Shown here: positions 24,903 through 33,483 of the stretch, in pieces
Numbering within the stretch: the first letter of the stretch is position 1
Layout of the letters: each line of letters begins with the position of its first letter
Assembly (NCBI GenBank): GCA_963772935.1
Contig: CAVYZK010000009.1
Location: 1,426,001 to 1,490,000, forward strand
Direction of reading: 5' to 3'
DNA: 64,000 bases
Origin: JANNNF01 sp963772935
GTDB taxonomy: Bacteria > Pseudomonadota > Alphaproteobacteria > Rhodobacterales > Rhodobacteraceae
Program-made: the position numbers and the translations under genes
Notes under the pieces: model-generated
Seen by the model: only the letters and a program-made list of their open reading frames with translations
What the model was told of the DNA's origin: nothing
Databases searched by the model: none

Positions 24903-25755
24903 CGCGGCTGGCATAGGCCCGGCGGATCATGTCGGCCAACGCATCGACCGTCGGCGAATGAACCGGGTCCGCGACATACATGTTGACCTTCATCCGCGCG
25001 AGGTCGGGCAGCGCCCCGCCGTGCTGCACACGTTCAACATTCGGGGCCTCGGACCCCGCAAGCACAGTGTGCACTGCCAGATCGGCGGAAACCGAGGCCT
25101 CGATGGTGCGGGTGCTGTCGCTTTCCACCGCCATCTGCCATGGGATACCCGCATCATCCAGCGCGGCCTGTACGCCTTGGCGGAAGATGCAGTTGTGTTC
25201 GTAGGCCAGTTTCAGCGGCCGGGTCTTCCACGCAACACCGCCCGGTGCGCCGACCCAGACCAAGGGCAGTTCGGCCAAAGTCTCGCCCCCCGGCGAAACA
25301 TCATCCTCGGTCGTGAGGATCACATCACATTCGCCGCGTGAAAACTGCGCCTTCAGCACCCGTGTAAAGGACGATATCAGCGTGACCTTCATCTTGGGAA
25401 ATTCCCGCGCAAAGCGTTGCAGCACCTGCGGGATGGCGGGATAGACGATATCATGCGGCACCCCAAGGACCACCTCGCCCTCATGTACATCGGTGGTCAG
25501 GCGCAGGAACGCCTCATCGTTCAGGGCCAGCATGCGGCGGGCATAGCCCAGCATCTGTTCCCCTTCGGCCGTCAGCCCCACCTGCCGCCCACTGCGGTCC
25601 AGCAGGGTGACATCCAGCATGTCTTCCAGCCGTTTGATCTGCATCGACACGGCCGATTGCGTCAGGTTCAAAAAACCCGCCGCCCGCGTGACCCCGCCTG
25701 CATCGGCTACGGCCACGAAGGATCGCAGTGCCGTCATGTCCAGATTTCTTGGCAT
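24880..25755 (-). CDS. LysR-family transcriptional regulator
   Basis: Started at the ATG at 25755, after AAGGATTGTGAT, the protein has 291 residues. The HTH covers about residues 5-62 (RSFVAVADAGGVTRAAGFLN, LTQSAVSMQIKRLEDML), and a substrate-binding domain follows. An upstream start at 25788 is less likely. The gene is divergent from a DUF1127 gene, and a 10-base inverted repeat lies between them. LysR proteins usually control the divergent gene and themselves, so this one probably regulates the DUF1127 gene. Confidence 0.87.
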   Translation of the reverse strand: MPRNLDMTALRSFVAVADAGGVTRAAGFLNLTQSAVSMQIKRLEDMLDVTLLDRSGRQVGLTAEGEQMLGYARRMLALNDEAFLRLTTDVHEGEVVLGVPHDIVYPAIPQVLQRFAREFPKMKVTLISSFTRVLKAQFSRGECDVILTTEDDVSPGGETLAELPLVWVGAPGGVAWKTRPLKLAYEHNCIFRQGVQAALDDAGIPWQMAVESDSTRTIEASVSADLAVHTVLAGSEAPNVERVQHGGALPDLARMKVNMYVADPVHSPTVDALADMIRRAYASRVKAVAAG

Positions 25756-25782
25756 ATCACAATCCTTGATGGCAGTCGTCAA

Positions 25783-25811
25783 AATCATTCACTTTCAGAA
25801 TGTGAATGATT
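25783..25811. promoter_or_regulatory. inverted repeat, likely LysR operator
   Basis: AATCATTCAC (25783-25792) and GTGAATGATT (25802-25811) form a perfect 10-base inverted repeat around a 9-base spacer. It lies 28 bases upstream of the lysR ATG and 79 bases upstream of the DUF1127 ATG. The size and position fit a LysR-type dimer site. Confidence 0.55.
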
Positions 25812-25889
25812 CGGGTAGAAGGATCAAGTGATTTGATGGTTCTGAAAAACCGCATCACCGACGTTGATGAAACCCTGAAAGGAAAGACC

Positions 25890-26135
25890 ATGTTTGCCTC
25901 GCTCCACACCGCAACGCTTGCCACCCGCCATGTGCGTTCGGGCCGCGCTGATACGGTTGGCAGCCTCATCCGTCTGGTTCGGGCTGCGACCCATGCCTAT
26001 GCCGCATATCGTCAGCGCCAGACTCTCGCAAACCTTGATGACTTCGCACTGGCCGACATTGGCCTGACCCGCGATGCCGCCCTGACCGAGGCTGCAAAGC
26101 CGATCTGGGACGTGCCGCACCACTGGAAACGTTAA
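25890..26135 (+). CDS. DUF1127 domain protein
   Basis: This 81-residue basic protein ends in a DUF1127 motif (ANLDDFALADIGLTRDAALTE). It starts at 25890 after AAAGGAAAG. DUF1127 proteins of alphaproteobacteria are small RNA-binding or stress-linked proteins (for example CcaF1 of Rhodobacter sphaeroides). This one is longer at the N terminus than the roughly 50-residue core. I looked for the CCUCCUCCC stem-loop sRNAs that follow ccaF1 and did not find them here. Confidence 0.82.
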   Translation: MFASLHTATLATRHVRSGRADTVGSLIRLVRAATHAYAAYRQRQTLANLDDFALADIGLTRDAALTEAAKPIWDVPHHWKR

Positions 26136-26263
26136 CCGACAAAGGTCTGCGTGCATTTTCTTTGGGAAATCCTTGAAAACGTGCGCATGCTTTCCGATAT
26201 TGGGGGCATAAGGCGGTGCGGTTCCTCTGCACCGCCGTCCCAGAACAAAATCGGAGGTTTTCC

Positions 26264-26986
26264 ATGGCTGACTATCAAACAATCCGGCCGGTCGGCGTAG
26301 GGACGCGGACCGCCGATATCGACACTGGCCTGCGCGCCCACATGAACAAAGTCTATGGGCTGATGTCCGTCGGCATGGCGATCACCGGTGGTGTGGCCTG
26401 GGCCGTCGGCACCAATGATGCGCTGTTGCAGGCGATCTTTGCGACCCCGCTGAAATGGGTCGTTATGTTCCTGCCGCTGATCATGGTGTTCGCCTTCGGG
26501 GCGCTGCTGCCCCGCTTGTCAGTCGCTGCGGCACAACTGTTTTTCTACGTCTATGCCGCTGCCATGGGACTTTCGCTGAGCTTCATCTTCGCGGTTTACA
26601 CCGGCACCTCGATTGCCACGACGTTCTTCGTGACCGCCATCGCCTTCGCGGGTCTGTCGCTCTATGGCTACACCACGAAGAAAGACCTGTCGGGGATGGG
26701 CACCTTCCTGATGATGGGTCTGATCGGGTTGATCGTGGCCTCGATCGTGAACATCTTCCTTGCCTCGTCGGCACTGGCCTTTGCCGTGTCGGTGATCGGT
26801 GTGCTGATCTTCGCCGGTCTGACCGCCTATGACACGCAGACCATCAAGAACACCTACCTGCAACATGCGCAGATGGGTGATCAGGAGTGGCTGGGCAAGG
26901 CTGCCATCATGGGCGCGTTGAGCCTGTATCTGGACTTCATCAACATGTTCATGTTCCTGCTGAACTTCATGGGCAACCGCGAATAA
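26264..26986 (+). CDS. Bax inhibitor-1/YccA family membrane protein
   Basis: The 240-residue protein has about seven hydrophobic helices and the BI-1 family end (AYDTQTIKNTYLQHAQMGDQ, then a final helix LYLDFINMFMFLLNFMGNRE). The start at 26264 follows CGGAGG by seven bases. Family members form pH-dependent calcium leak channels or interact with FtsH; no bacterial role is certain. A strong terminator follows. Confidence 0.9.
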   Translation: MADYQTIRPVGVGTRTADIDTGLRAHMNKVYGLMSVGMAITGGVAWAVGTNDALLQAIFATPLKWVVMFLPLIMVFAFGALLPRLSVAAAQLFFYVYAAAMGLSLSFIFAVYTGTSIATTFFVTAIAFAGLSLYGYTTKKDLSGMGTFLMMGLIGLIVASIVNIFLASSALAFAVSVIGVLIFAGLTAYDTQTIKNTYLQHAQMGDQEWLGKAAIMGALSLYLDFINMFMFLLNFMGNRE

Positions 26987-27011
26987 CCCAACCGTTCAGA
27001 CCAAAGACGTC

Positions 27012-27050
27012 AGGCCCTGCCAGCACCACGCTGGCAGGGCCTTTCTTTTG
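27012..27050 (+). terminator. Rho-independent terminator after the BI-1 gene
   Basis: AGGCCCTGCCAGC (27012-27024) pairs perfectly with GCTGGCAGGGCCT (27030-27042), followed by TTCTTTTG. It is one of the clearest terminators in the window. Confidence 0.85.
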
Positions 27051-27100
27051 GCGGAACCCGCCCTGCCCGCGCGCGTTCGTTTGGCAGAGGAGGATATGCG

Positions 27101-27304
27101 ATGACCAAACACCCGACAGACACCAAGGCCGACGGGAAGTTCAGCGTTCAGGCCAATGCGCAAAAGCACAAAATGGATACGGCGGCGACCAAGCATGCCA
27201 ATACTATTCGCGGCAATACCGAGCCGAATGCGGGCGGGAAAAACCGCGAGGCTGGCGACCGCAAGGCCCGCCAGAACGACCGCGCCACAAATGGTGGGGA
27301 ATGA
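27101..27304 (+). CDS. small hydrophilic protein of unknown function
   Basis: The protein has 67 residues, is rich in Lys, Asn, Thr and Ala, and has no hydrophobic segment. Examples are MTKHPTDTKADGKFSVQANA and GNTEPNAGGKNREAGDRKAR. The strong ribosome site AGAGGAGG seven bases before the ATG argues that it is real. It is likely disordered. I do not recognise the family. Confidence 0.6.
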   Translation: MTKHPTDTKADGKFSVQANAQKHKMDTAATKHANTIRGNTEPNAGGKNREAGDRKARQNDRATNGGE

Positions 27305-27394
27305 CGCGGCCCTGAGCCCCGGCTCATGCTCTGCGCGGGCCAGGCGCGGCACCTACAGGTGTCAACCGGCTTATACTGCCCGATAGCCTCCGTT

Positions 27395-27420
27395 AAATCT
27401 CAATGCAAAATCTCAATGCA
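27395..27420. repeat. 13-base tandem repeat, two copies
   Basis: AAATCTCAATGCA occurs twice in direct succession at 27395-27407 and 27408-27420, just downstream of the rpmG terminator on the minus strand. It looks like a simple slippage duplication. Confidence 0.7.
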
Positions 27421-27450
27421 AAACGAAAAACCGCGCCCAAGGGCGCGGTA
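27421..27450 (-). terminator. Rho-independent terminator of rpmG
   Basis: On the minus strand ACCGCGCC pairs with GGCGCGGT around a short loop, followed by TTTTTCGTTTT. It lies 28 bases after the rpmG stop. Confidence 0.8.
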
Positions 27451-27477
27451 CTTTCGTACAGACGAAAGCGGAAGATC

Positions 27478-27645
27478 TTACTTGATCTTGCCTTCTTTGT
27501 ATTCGACATGCTCGCGCTTGACGGGGTCATATTTCTTTACCACCATCTTGTCGGTCATGGTGCGGGCGTTCTTCTTGGTCACATAGAAGTGCCCGGTGCC
27601 AGCCGTCGAGTTCAGACGGATCTTGATCGTCGCCGGTTTGGCCAT
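27478..27645 (-). CDS. rpmG: 50S ribosomal protein L33
   Basis: The 55-residue protein starts MAKPATIKIRLNSTAGTGHF and contains KYDPVKREHVEYKEGKIK, a typical alphaproteobacterial L33 without the four zinc-binding cysteines. AGGAGAGACGACT precedes the ATG. It is a single-gene unit with its own terminator. A much longer upstream in-frame reading runs into rnpB and is not real. Confidence 0.96.
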   Translation of the reverse strand: MAKPATIKIRLNSTAGTGHFYVTKKNARTMTDKMVVKKYDPVKREHVEYKEGKIK

Positions 27646-27958
27646 AGTCGTCTCTCCTAGATCGGGAAGACACATGGCTTCCCGCGAAATTCTTTGAAGC
27701 TGCCTTTTACCCGCCGACGGGGCAGAGTCAACAGCCAAACGCGCCCCGCGGTTATCAAATCGCGCGCGTGCCGCGCAAGCCTTTTCCTTGGCGCGCGTCC
27801 CGCGCGGGCATGTGCCAATGCCGGCTGGACTAGGCTTTGGCGGGGCGATCTGGCCGGGGGTCGGTGCCTCCGGCGGGAGTATTTGGAAAAGAGCAAACCA
27901 TGCAGGGATTGCTCTTCCACGCCCCCTCATCGTGAGTGACACGAGGCGGCGTGGATTT
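27646..27958. other. gap between rpmG and rnpB
   Basis: This 313-base stretch holds the rpmG promoter side, the rnpB terminator (27885-27917), and at 27865-27884 the string TGCCTCCGGCGGGAGTATTT. From memory, that string recurs between genes in Rhodobacterales genomes, but it occurs once here. No coding frame is supported. Confidence 0.5.
27885..27917 (-). terminator. putative rnpB terminator
   Basis: On the minus strand AAGAGCAA (27916-27909) pairs with TTGCTCTT (27896-27889) around a 12-base loop and runs into TTCC. It lies about 43 bases past the 3' end of the RNase P RNA. Confidence 0.5.
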
Positions 27959-28399
27959 GCGCGGATGGCCTGTAAGCCGGATTCTGTCCCGGGAGTTGCC
28001 CCCCATGGATGACCATTCCTCTGCCGCACCTGTTACCAGGGCGGTCAAGCTGCCAACCCGGACCTCTGGGCTAAAGCGTCCCTGTGGAGGTCTCTGCTGT
28101 CGCCGCAGGCTTGCGCCTTTGGCAGTCGCAGACCTTTCCACGCAAGGTCCCTATTCGGCATTGCTCCGGGTGGGGCTTGCCGTGCCGTCCCGGTTGCCCG
28201 GTCCGCGGTGGGCTCTTACCCCACCGTTTCACCATCACCCTTGCGTTTGGCAAGCCAAACGCTTGGGCAGTCTCTTCTCTGTGGCGCTTTCCCTGGGGTT
28301 GCCCCCGCCGGGGGTTACCCGGCACCCTTGCTTTATGGAGTCCGGACTTTCCTCGATCCCGGATCAGGTCCGGGACCGCGGTCATCCAGCCATCCGCGC
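27959..28399 (-). ncRNA. rnpB: RNase P RNA (class A)
   Basis: On the minus strand the 5' part carries GAGGAAAGTCCGGACTCC (near 28353-28336) and the 3' part ACAGAATCCGGCTTACAGG, the two universally conserved P4-region strands of bacterial RNase P RNA. The ends GCGCGGATGG and CCATCCGCGC pair as helix P1, which sets the span at about 441 bases. The RNA is the catalytic part of the enzyme that trims tRNA 5' ends. Protein-like frames across this interval should be ignored. Confidence 0.95.
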
Positions 28400-28441
28400 G
28401 AGGCGGTGGGTAGGCTTTTGCAGCGGTCGCGTCAATATGTA

Positions 28442-29194
28442 TCAGGCGGCCGGGTTCAGCATGGCAAAGACCTGATCGTGACTGCCCGTCGCCTCGGCCT
28501 GCCGCAGGAACTGCACACGGCTGACGCAGATTTCCTGTGGCGTGGGGGATTGCGCCCAGATCGCCATCACCTCGGCGATGTAATCGGCCAGTGGCATGCA
28601 ATGCGGATTGACCGCATGGCCCGGCATCAGGTCGGTCTGCACGGCGGGCGGAGCGAGTTCCAGCACCTCGATCCGGGTGGCGCGCAGTTGGTGGCGCAGC
28701 GATTGGGTGTAGGAATGCAGTGCCGCCTTGGTGGCCGAATAGGTCGGCGTGCTGGCCAGCGGTACGAAGGCAAGGCCAGAGGTCACGTTGACGATGGTGG
28801 CCTTGGGCTGGGCCGTCAGATGCGCCAGCAGGGCAGAGGTCAGGCGGATCGGCCCGTTCAGGTTGGTGGCGATGGTCGCATCGGCCACGGTCAGGTGGGC
28901 GGGGCTGGTCGCATCTTCGGCCTGCATCACGCCTGCGTTGTTGATCAGCACGCTGAGATCCGGGTGGTTCGCCGTCACCATGGCCGCAAAGGGCGCGATG
29001 CTGGCGGCATTGGCCACATCCAGCGGATAGGCGATCAGTCCGGGGTGTGCGGCGCAGGCGGCTTGTAGTGCTGCGGTACGGCGGCCTGCGATGATCACGG
29101 TATTGCCATGGGCCATCAGGGCGGCGGCGAGCGCAAGGCCGATGCCGGAGGCGCCGCCAGTGATCAGGATGGTCTGGTTTGTGGGGGTTGTCAT
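28442..29194 (-). CDS. short-chain dehydrogenase/reductase (DltE-like)
   Basis: The 250-residue SDR starts at 29194 after AAAGGACACCGC. It has the cofactor motif ITGGASGIGLALA (about 13-25), LINNAGVMQ (about 86-94) and the catalytic Ser-Tyr-Lys set in VTSGLAF and YSATKAALHSY. The C-terminal region resembles DltE-like SDRs. The gene is divergent from an HxlR-type regulator, which probably controls it. The substrate is unknown. Confidence 0.87.
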   Translation of the reverse strand: MTTPTNQTILITGGASGIGLALAAALMAHGNTVIIAGRRTAALQAACAAHPGLIAYPLDVANAASIAPFAAMVTANHPDLSVLINNAGVMQAEDATSPAHLTVADATIATNLNGPIRLTSALLAHLTAQPKATIVNVTSGLAFVPLASTPTYSATKAALHSYTQSLRHQLRATRIEVLELAPPAVQTDLMPGHAVNPHCMPLADYIAEVMAIWAQSPTPQEICVSRVQFLRQAEATGSHDQVFAMLNPAA

Positions 29195-29236
29195 GCGGTG
29201 TCCTTTCACGGGGTTTGCCGTTGCGTTTTGCCTCAA

Positions 29237-29249
29237 ACTGGTTACCAGT
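29237..29249. promoter_or_regulatory. palindromic operator candidate ACTGGT-T-ACCAGT
   Basis: This perfect 6-base inverted repeat around one base sits midway between the divergent SDR and HxlR genes. Palindromes of this kind, with a GTnnAC-like core, are usual for HxlR-type regulators. Confidence 0.5.
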
Positions 29250-29298
29250 GGAAAGTAGGCACCCAAAATATCTATACGCACCTGAAAGAGAGTGACTA

Positions 29299-29682
29299 AT
29301 GCCCTTCCCCGCCGCCACCCCGCCCGACGTGCTGGACCCGCGCATCGAGGCCTTGGTCAATGATCTGATCGGGCGGGTGGCTGACAAATGGACCATGCTT
29401 ATTCTGGAGGCGCTGATTGCCGGGGGCGTCATGCGCTTTACCCGGATCGGCGACGCCGTGCCCGGCATCAGCCAGAAGATGCTGACCCAGACCCTGCGCC
29501 AGATGGAGCGTGACGGGCTGCTGACGCGCACCGTGCATCCTGTTGTGCCACCGCATGTGGATTATGCGCTGACCGATCTGGGGATGAGCCTCGGCGAGGC
29601 GTTCTGTGGCGTCTGGGAATGGGCCGAGACGCATCTGGAGCGGATCGAGGCCACCCGTCAGGCGTTCGACGCCCGCAAGTGA
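29299..29682 (+). CDS. HxlR-family transcriptional regulator
   Basis: The 127-residue winged-helix protein shows the HxlR pattern: DLIGRVADKWTMLILEALIA (about 24-43), RFTRIGDAVPGISQKMLTQT, and LRQMERDGLLTRTVHPVVPP. These proteins usually repress a divergent oxidoreductase gene and respond to reactive carbonyls or thiol stress; this one has one Cys near the C-terminal helix. Its 3' end overlaps the convergent amidase gene by 25 bases. Confidence 0.88.
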   Translation: MPFPAATPPDVLDPRIEALVNDLIGRVADKWTMLILEALIAGGVMRFTRIGDAVPGISQKMLTQTLRQMERDGLLTRTVHPVVPPHVDYALTDLGMSLGEAFCGVWEWAETHLERIEATRQAFDARK

Positions 29683-30269
29683 GGCAGCAGTCCTGCCGCC
29701 AACGCCGCATCGGTGGCATCCTGTGGCCCCTTGGCCATCGGGCGAAAACGCAGGCGGAATGCGGCCAGCAGCAGGTCATCGGCCACCGCGGGATAACCGA
29801 AGGCACGCGCGTCGGCGGTAAAATCGCCGGGCGTGGCGTTGGCATCGGGCCAGACCGACAGCCCCCGCAGCGCCAGCCTGCGCCAGTCGAAGCGCGCGCC
29901 CGGGTCGGATTTGCGCGCCGGGGCCATGTCGGAATGGCCGATCACCCGGTGCGGGTGGATACCCCAACGGGCCATGGCGGCGGTCAGCACAGCCTCCAGT
30001 GCTGCCATCTGCGGTTCTGCAAAGGGCTGCGCGCCGGAATTTGCAAGCTCGATCCCGATTGATTGGGAATTCACATCGGTGATGCCCGCCCATTCGCCCG
30101 CGCCCGCATGCCACGCCCGGTGCGCCTCATCCACCAATGGCTCGGCGTGGCCTTGTTCCGAGATCAGCCAATGCGCCGACACCTCGACCGACGGGTCGCA
30201 CAGGCGCTGCCGCGCCTCGGCGCAACTGGCCATGGCGGTGTAATGGATGACAATCAGCGAAGGCCGCAC
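29658..30269 (-). CDS. N-acetylmuramoyl-L-alanine amidase, AmpD-like
   Basis: The 203-residue amidase_2 (PGRP-fold) protein probably starts with the GTG at 30269 (MRPSLIVIHYTAM), since the zinc ligand His is in IVIHYTA. The other zinc-site residues lie in RVIGHSDMAPARKSDPG. EVSAHWLISEQG and AWHAGAGEW are also typical. With no signal peptide it is likely the cytosolic enzyme that recycles anhydro-muropeptides. Reading through upstream would fuse it to the Excalibur lipoprotein, but this comes from a frameshift in that gene. Confidence 0.85.
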   Translation of the reverse strand: MRPSLIVIHYTAMASCAEARQRLCDPSVEVSAHWLISEQGHAEPLVDEAHRAWHAGAGEWAGITDVNSQSIGIELANSGAQPFAEPQMAALEAVLTAAMARWGIHPHRVIGHSDMAPARKSDPGARFDWRRLALRGLSVWPDANATPGDFTADARAFGYPAVADDLLLAAFRLRFRPMAKGPQDATDAALAAGLLPHLRASNA

Positions 30270-30281
30270 CCCGCCCCGCCG

Positions 30282-30300
30282 CTCGCCAAAGTTTGGCGAG
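30282..30300. repeat. hairpin CTCGCCAAA-G-TTTGGCGAG
   Basis: A perfect 9-base inverted repeat around one base lies between the Excalibur lipoprotein stop (30311) and the amidase start (30269), both on the minus strand. It could stabilise or end the upstream mRNA, or limit amidase translation. Confidence 0.55.
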
Positions 30301-30310
30301 GGGTATGGTG

Positions 30311-31071
30311 TCAATTCAGCGCGGTACGGAAGGGGCGCGGATCCCAAGCGCAGGCAAAACCATCGCCATCGGGGTCTATGCCCGGACTTGTCCTTCTCGG
30401 GACCGCCTGTGCGCAGGAATTCTTCTTGCGCAAGGTCGGGCGAGCCGAACTTGGCACAGGCGGCGGCGGGGTCTTTGCGACCAATGCTGCGGCGGTTGTA
30501 GACGGCGGTGCCCGGTGCGTGGGTGGTGGACAGGGCGAATTGCACGATGTTCGGACCTTCATCGCCTTGCCGCGTTGGCAGGGCACCGGGCTGAACGACC
30601 ACATATTGCGACTTGTTCCGCTCGATCCGGGCCTTGTCGCTCTCAATCGTCTCGCGGGCTTTGACGGCCTCGAAATCGTTTTCGTCAGAGATGCCGGAAT
30701 GGGACGGCCCGGCAATCGCCGCCATCTCACCGGATTGTTCGGCAATGCCAGCGGGTTGGTTGCCGCGTGGGCGGTTAGCCTCCAGCGGGGCACCGATCAG
30801 CGCGCCGGTGGTGGCGACCGGAGCTGGGGCAACGGGCAAGCGACCGTCAGCCCGGTCAATCGCCGCAGCCGCAGCCGCCGGGTTGAACCCGGCGGGGGCC
30901 GCAGGGGCCACCGGCATCGGCGACGGCAGCGGTGCGGCAGGAGCTGCCTGCGCGCCACGGATGTAGCTGTTGTAATCCTGAAACCCGACACCCGCGCCAG
31001 AATCAGGCACTGACTGGCGTGCAAGCCGCCACGCCAAATGCCATCAGAACAAAGGGGGTCACGCGGATCAT
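30311..31071 (-). pseudogene. Excalibur-domain lipoprotein, broken by two frameshifts
   Basis: The start at 31071 gives MIRVTPFVLMAFGVAAC, a lipoprotein signal, but a stop follows at 31003-31005. The body continues in another frame (VPDSGAGVGFQDYNSYIRG, then RERNKSQYVVVQ-type segments with EARETIESDKARIERNKSQ). It shifts again near 30382 to end IDPDGDGFACAWDPRPFR, the Excalibur calcium-binding motif DPDGDG. Removing one base near 31010-31019 and one from the run at 30381-30383 restores a protein of about 253 residues. The function of the family is unknown. Whether the breaks are real is unresolved. Confidence 0.7.
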
Positions 31072-31103
31072 GGGTCTGCCTCAGGTTCAGCTTTTGGCCG
31101 CGC

Positions 31104-32576
<1,473 letters not shown>

Positions 32577-32580
<4 letters not shown>

Positions 32581-32864
32581 TCCACCACCTTCGGCACTGC
32601 AAAGAACCCTTCCCGCGCATCGGGCGCGTTCTTCAGGACCGCCGCCTGAATGTTGCCATCCGTCACCACATCGACCCGGCGCGGCAGGCGCATCGGGGTT
32701 ACAGAGGTCATCGGCTCCACCCCGGTCACGTCCACTTCGTTCAACTGCTCCATGAACCCCAGAATCCCGGACAGATCGGCGGCCAGCGCGGGCAGCGCCG
32801 CTTCCTCAACCCGTATCCGGGCGAGTTTCGCCACCTTGCGGGCGGTGTCGATGTCGATGGACAT
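32577..32864 (-). CDS. gatC: aspartyl/glutamyl-tRNA amidotransferase subunit C
   Basis: The 95-residue protein starts MSIDIDTARKVAKLARIRVE at 32864, after GGGGACCGCCC. It ends with EGFFAVPKVVE, the usual GatC tail. It stabilises the GatAB complex. The stop overlaps the gatA start by four bases. gatB is not in the window, which is common in this order. Confidence 0.93.
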
Positions 32865-32929
32865 GGGCGGTCCCCTTTCGCGTTTCACGCATCCGTTTAC
32901 CCGCCCCCCCCACGGGCTGCAAGATGCCC

Positions 32930-33379
32930 CTACCGCCGCCCGGCAAAGAAGGCGCGCAGCAGGGCCTCGGCCTCTGCCCCCGCGATGCCGTCATACACCT
33001 CGGGCACATGGTGGCATTGGGGGTGGGCAAACACCCGTGCGCCCACCGCCACCCCCCCCGATTTCACATCCGCCGCCCCGTAATAGAGCCGCGCCACCCG
33101 GGCTGCCGAAATGGCCGCCGCGCACATCGGGCAGGGTTCAAGCGTTACATAAAGGTCCGCCCCGCCTAACCGCTCGCTGCCCGCAACTAGGCACGCCGCC
33201 CGGATCACCAGCACCTCGGCATGGGCGGTCGGGTCGCACAGCTCTCGCGTCCGGTTGCCGTTTTGGGCCACCACAACCCCGTCCCTTACCAGACAGGCCC
33301 CCACCGGAACCTCGCCGCGAAGGCCCGCCGCCCGCGCCTCGTCCAGCGCAATTCCCATGAAAGACCTGAAATCGCTCAC
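32930..33379 (-). CDS. tadA: tRNA-specific adenosine deaminase
   Basis: The 149-residue zinc deaminase makes inosine at position 34 of tRNA-Arg(ACG). Motifs are TAHAEVLVIRAA (His ligand and catalytic Glu) and LEPCPMCAAAI (two Cys ligands). GEVPVGACLV lies near residue 22. The length is right for TadA. It is divergent from the pseudouridine synthase gene with a dispersed hairpin repeat between them. It is unrelated to the pilus gene also called tadA. Confidence 0.93.
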   Translation of the reverse strand: MSDFRSFMGIALDEARAAGLRGEVPVGACLVRDGVVVAQNGNRTRELCDPTAHAEVLVIRAACLVAGSERLGGADLYVTLEPCPMCAAAISAARVARLYYGAADVKSGGVAVGARVFAHPQCHHVPEVYDGIAGAEAEALLRAFFAGRR

Positions 33380-33401
33380 GCCGCGTTGCCCTTTCGCACT
33401 G

Positions 33402-33450
33402 GGTCAAATATCCTCGGGGGTCCGGGGGTGGAAAACCCCCGGCGCTTGCC
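33402..33450. repeat. dispersed AAATATCC hairpin repeat, copy B
   Basis: GGTCAAATATCCTCGGGGGT is followed by the hairpin CCGGGGGT (33422-33429)-GGAAA-ACCCCCGG (33435-33442) and GCGCTTGCC. It matches copy C almost base for base. It lies between divergent genes, so it cannot be a terminator for either of them. Confidence 0.7.
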
Positions 33451-33483
33451 ACGCCGCGCAAACGTCCCGGAAGGATGCCCCCA

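Noticed and set aside
26136..26263. sRNA genes after the DUF1127 gene
   Set aside because: In Rhodobacter sphaeroides ccaF1 is followed by CCUCCUCCC-loop sRNAs; I looked for that motif in this gap and did not find it.
27936..29531. Long open frames on both strands across 27.9-28.4 kb
   Set aside because: They cross the RNase P RNA gene, whose conserved strands and closing helix are clear.
29658..31037. A single fusion of Excalibur-like lipoprotein and AmpD-like amidase
   Set aside because: The fusion arises only because a +1 shift moves the first gene into the amidase frame. The correct frame gives a stop at 30311 after the Excalibur motif, and the amidase has its own GTG start.
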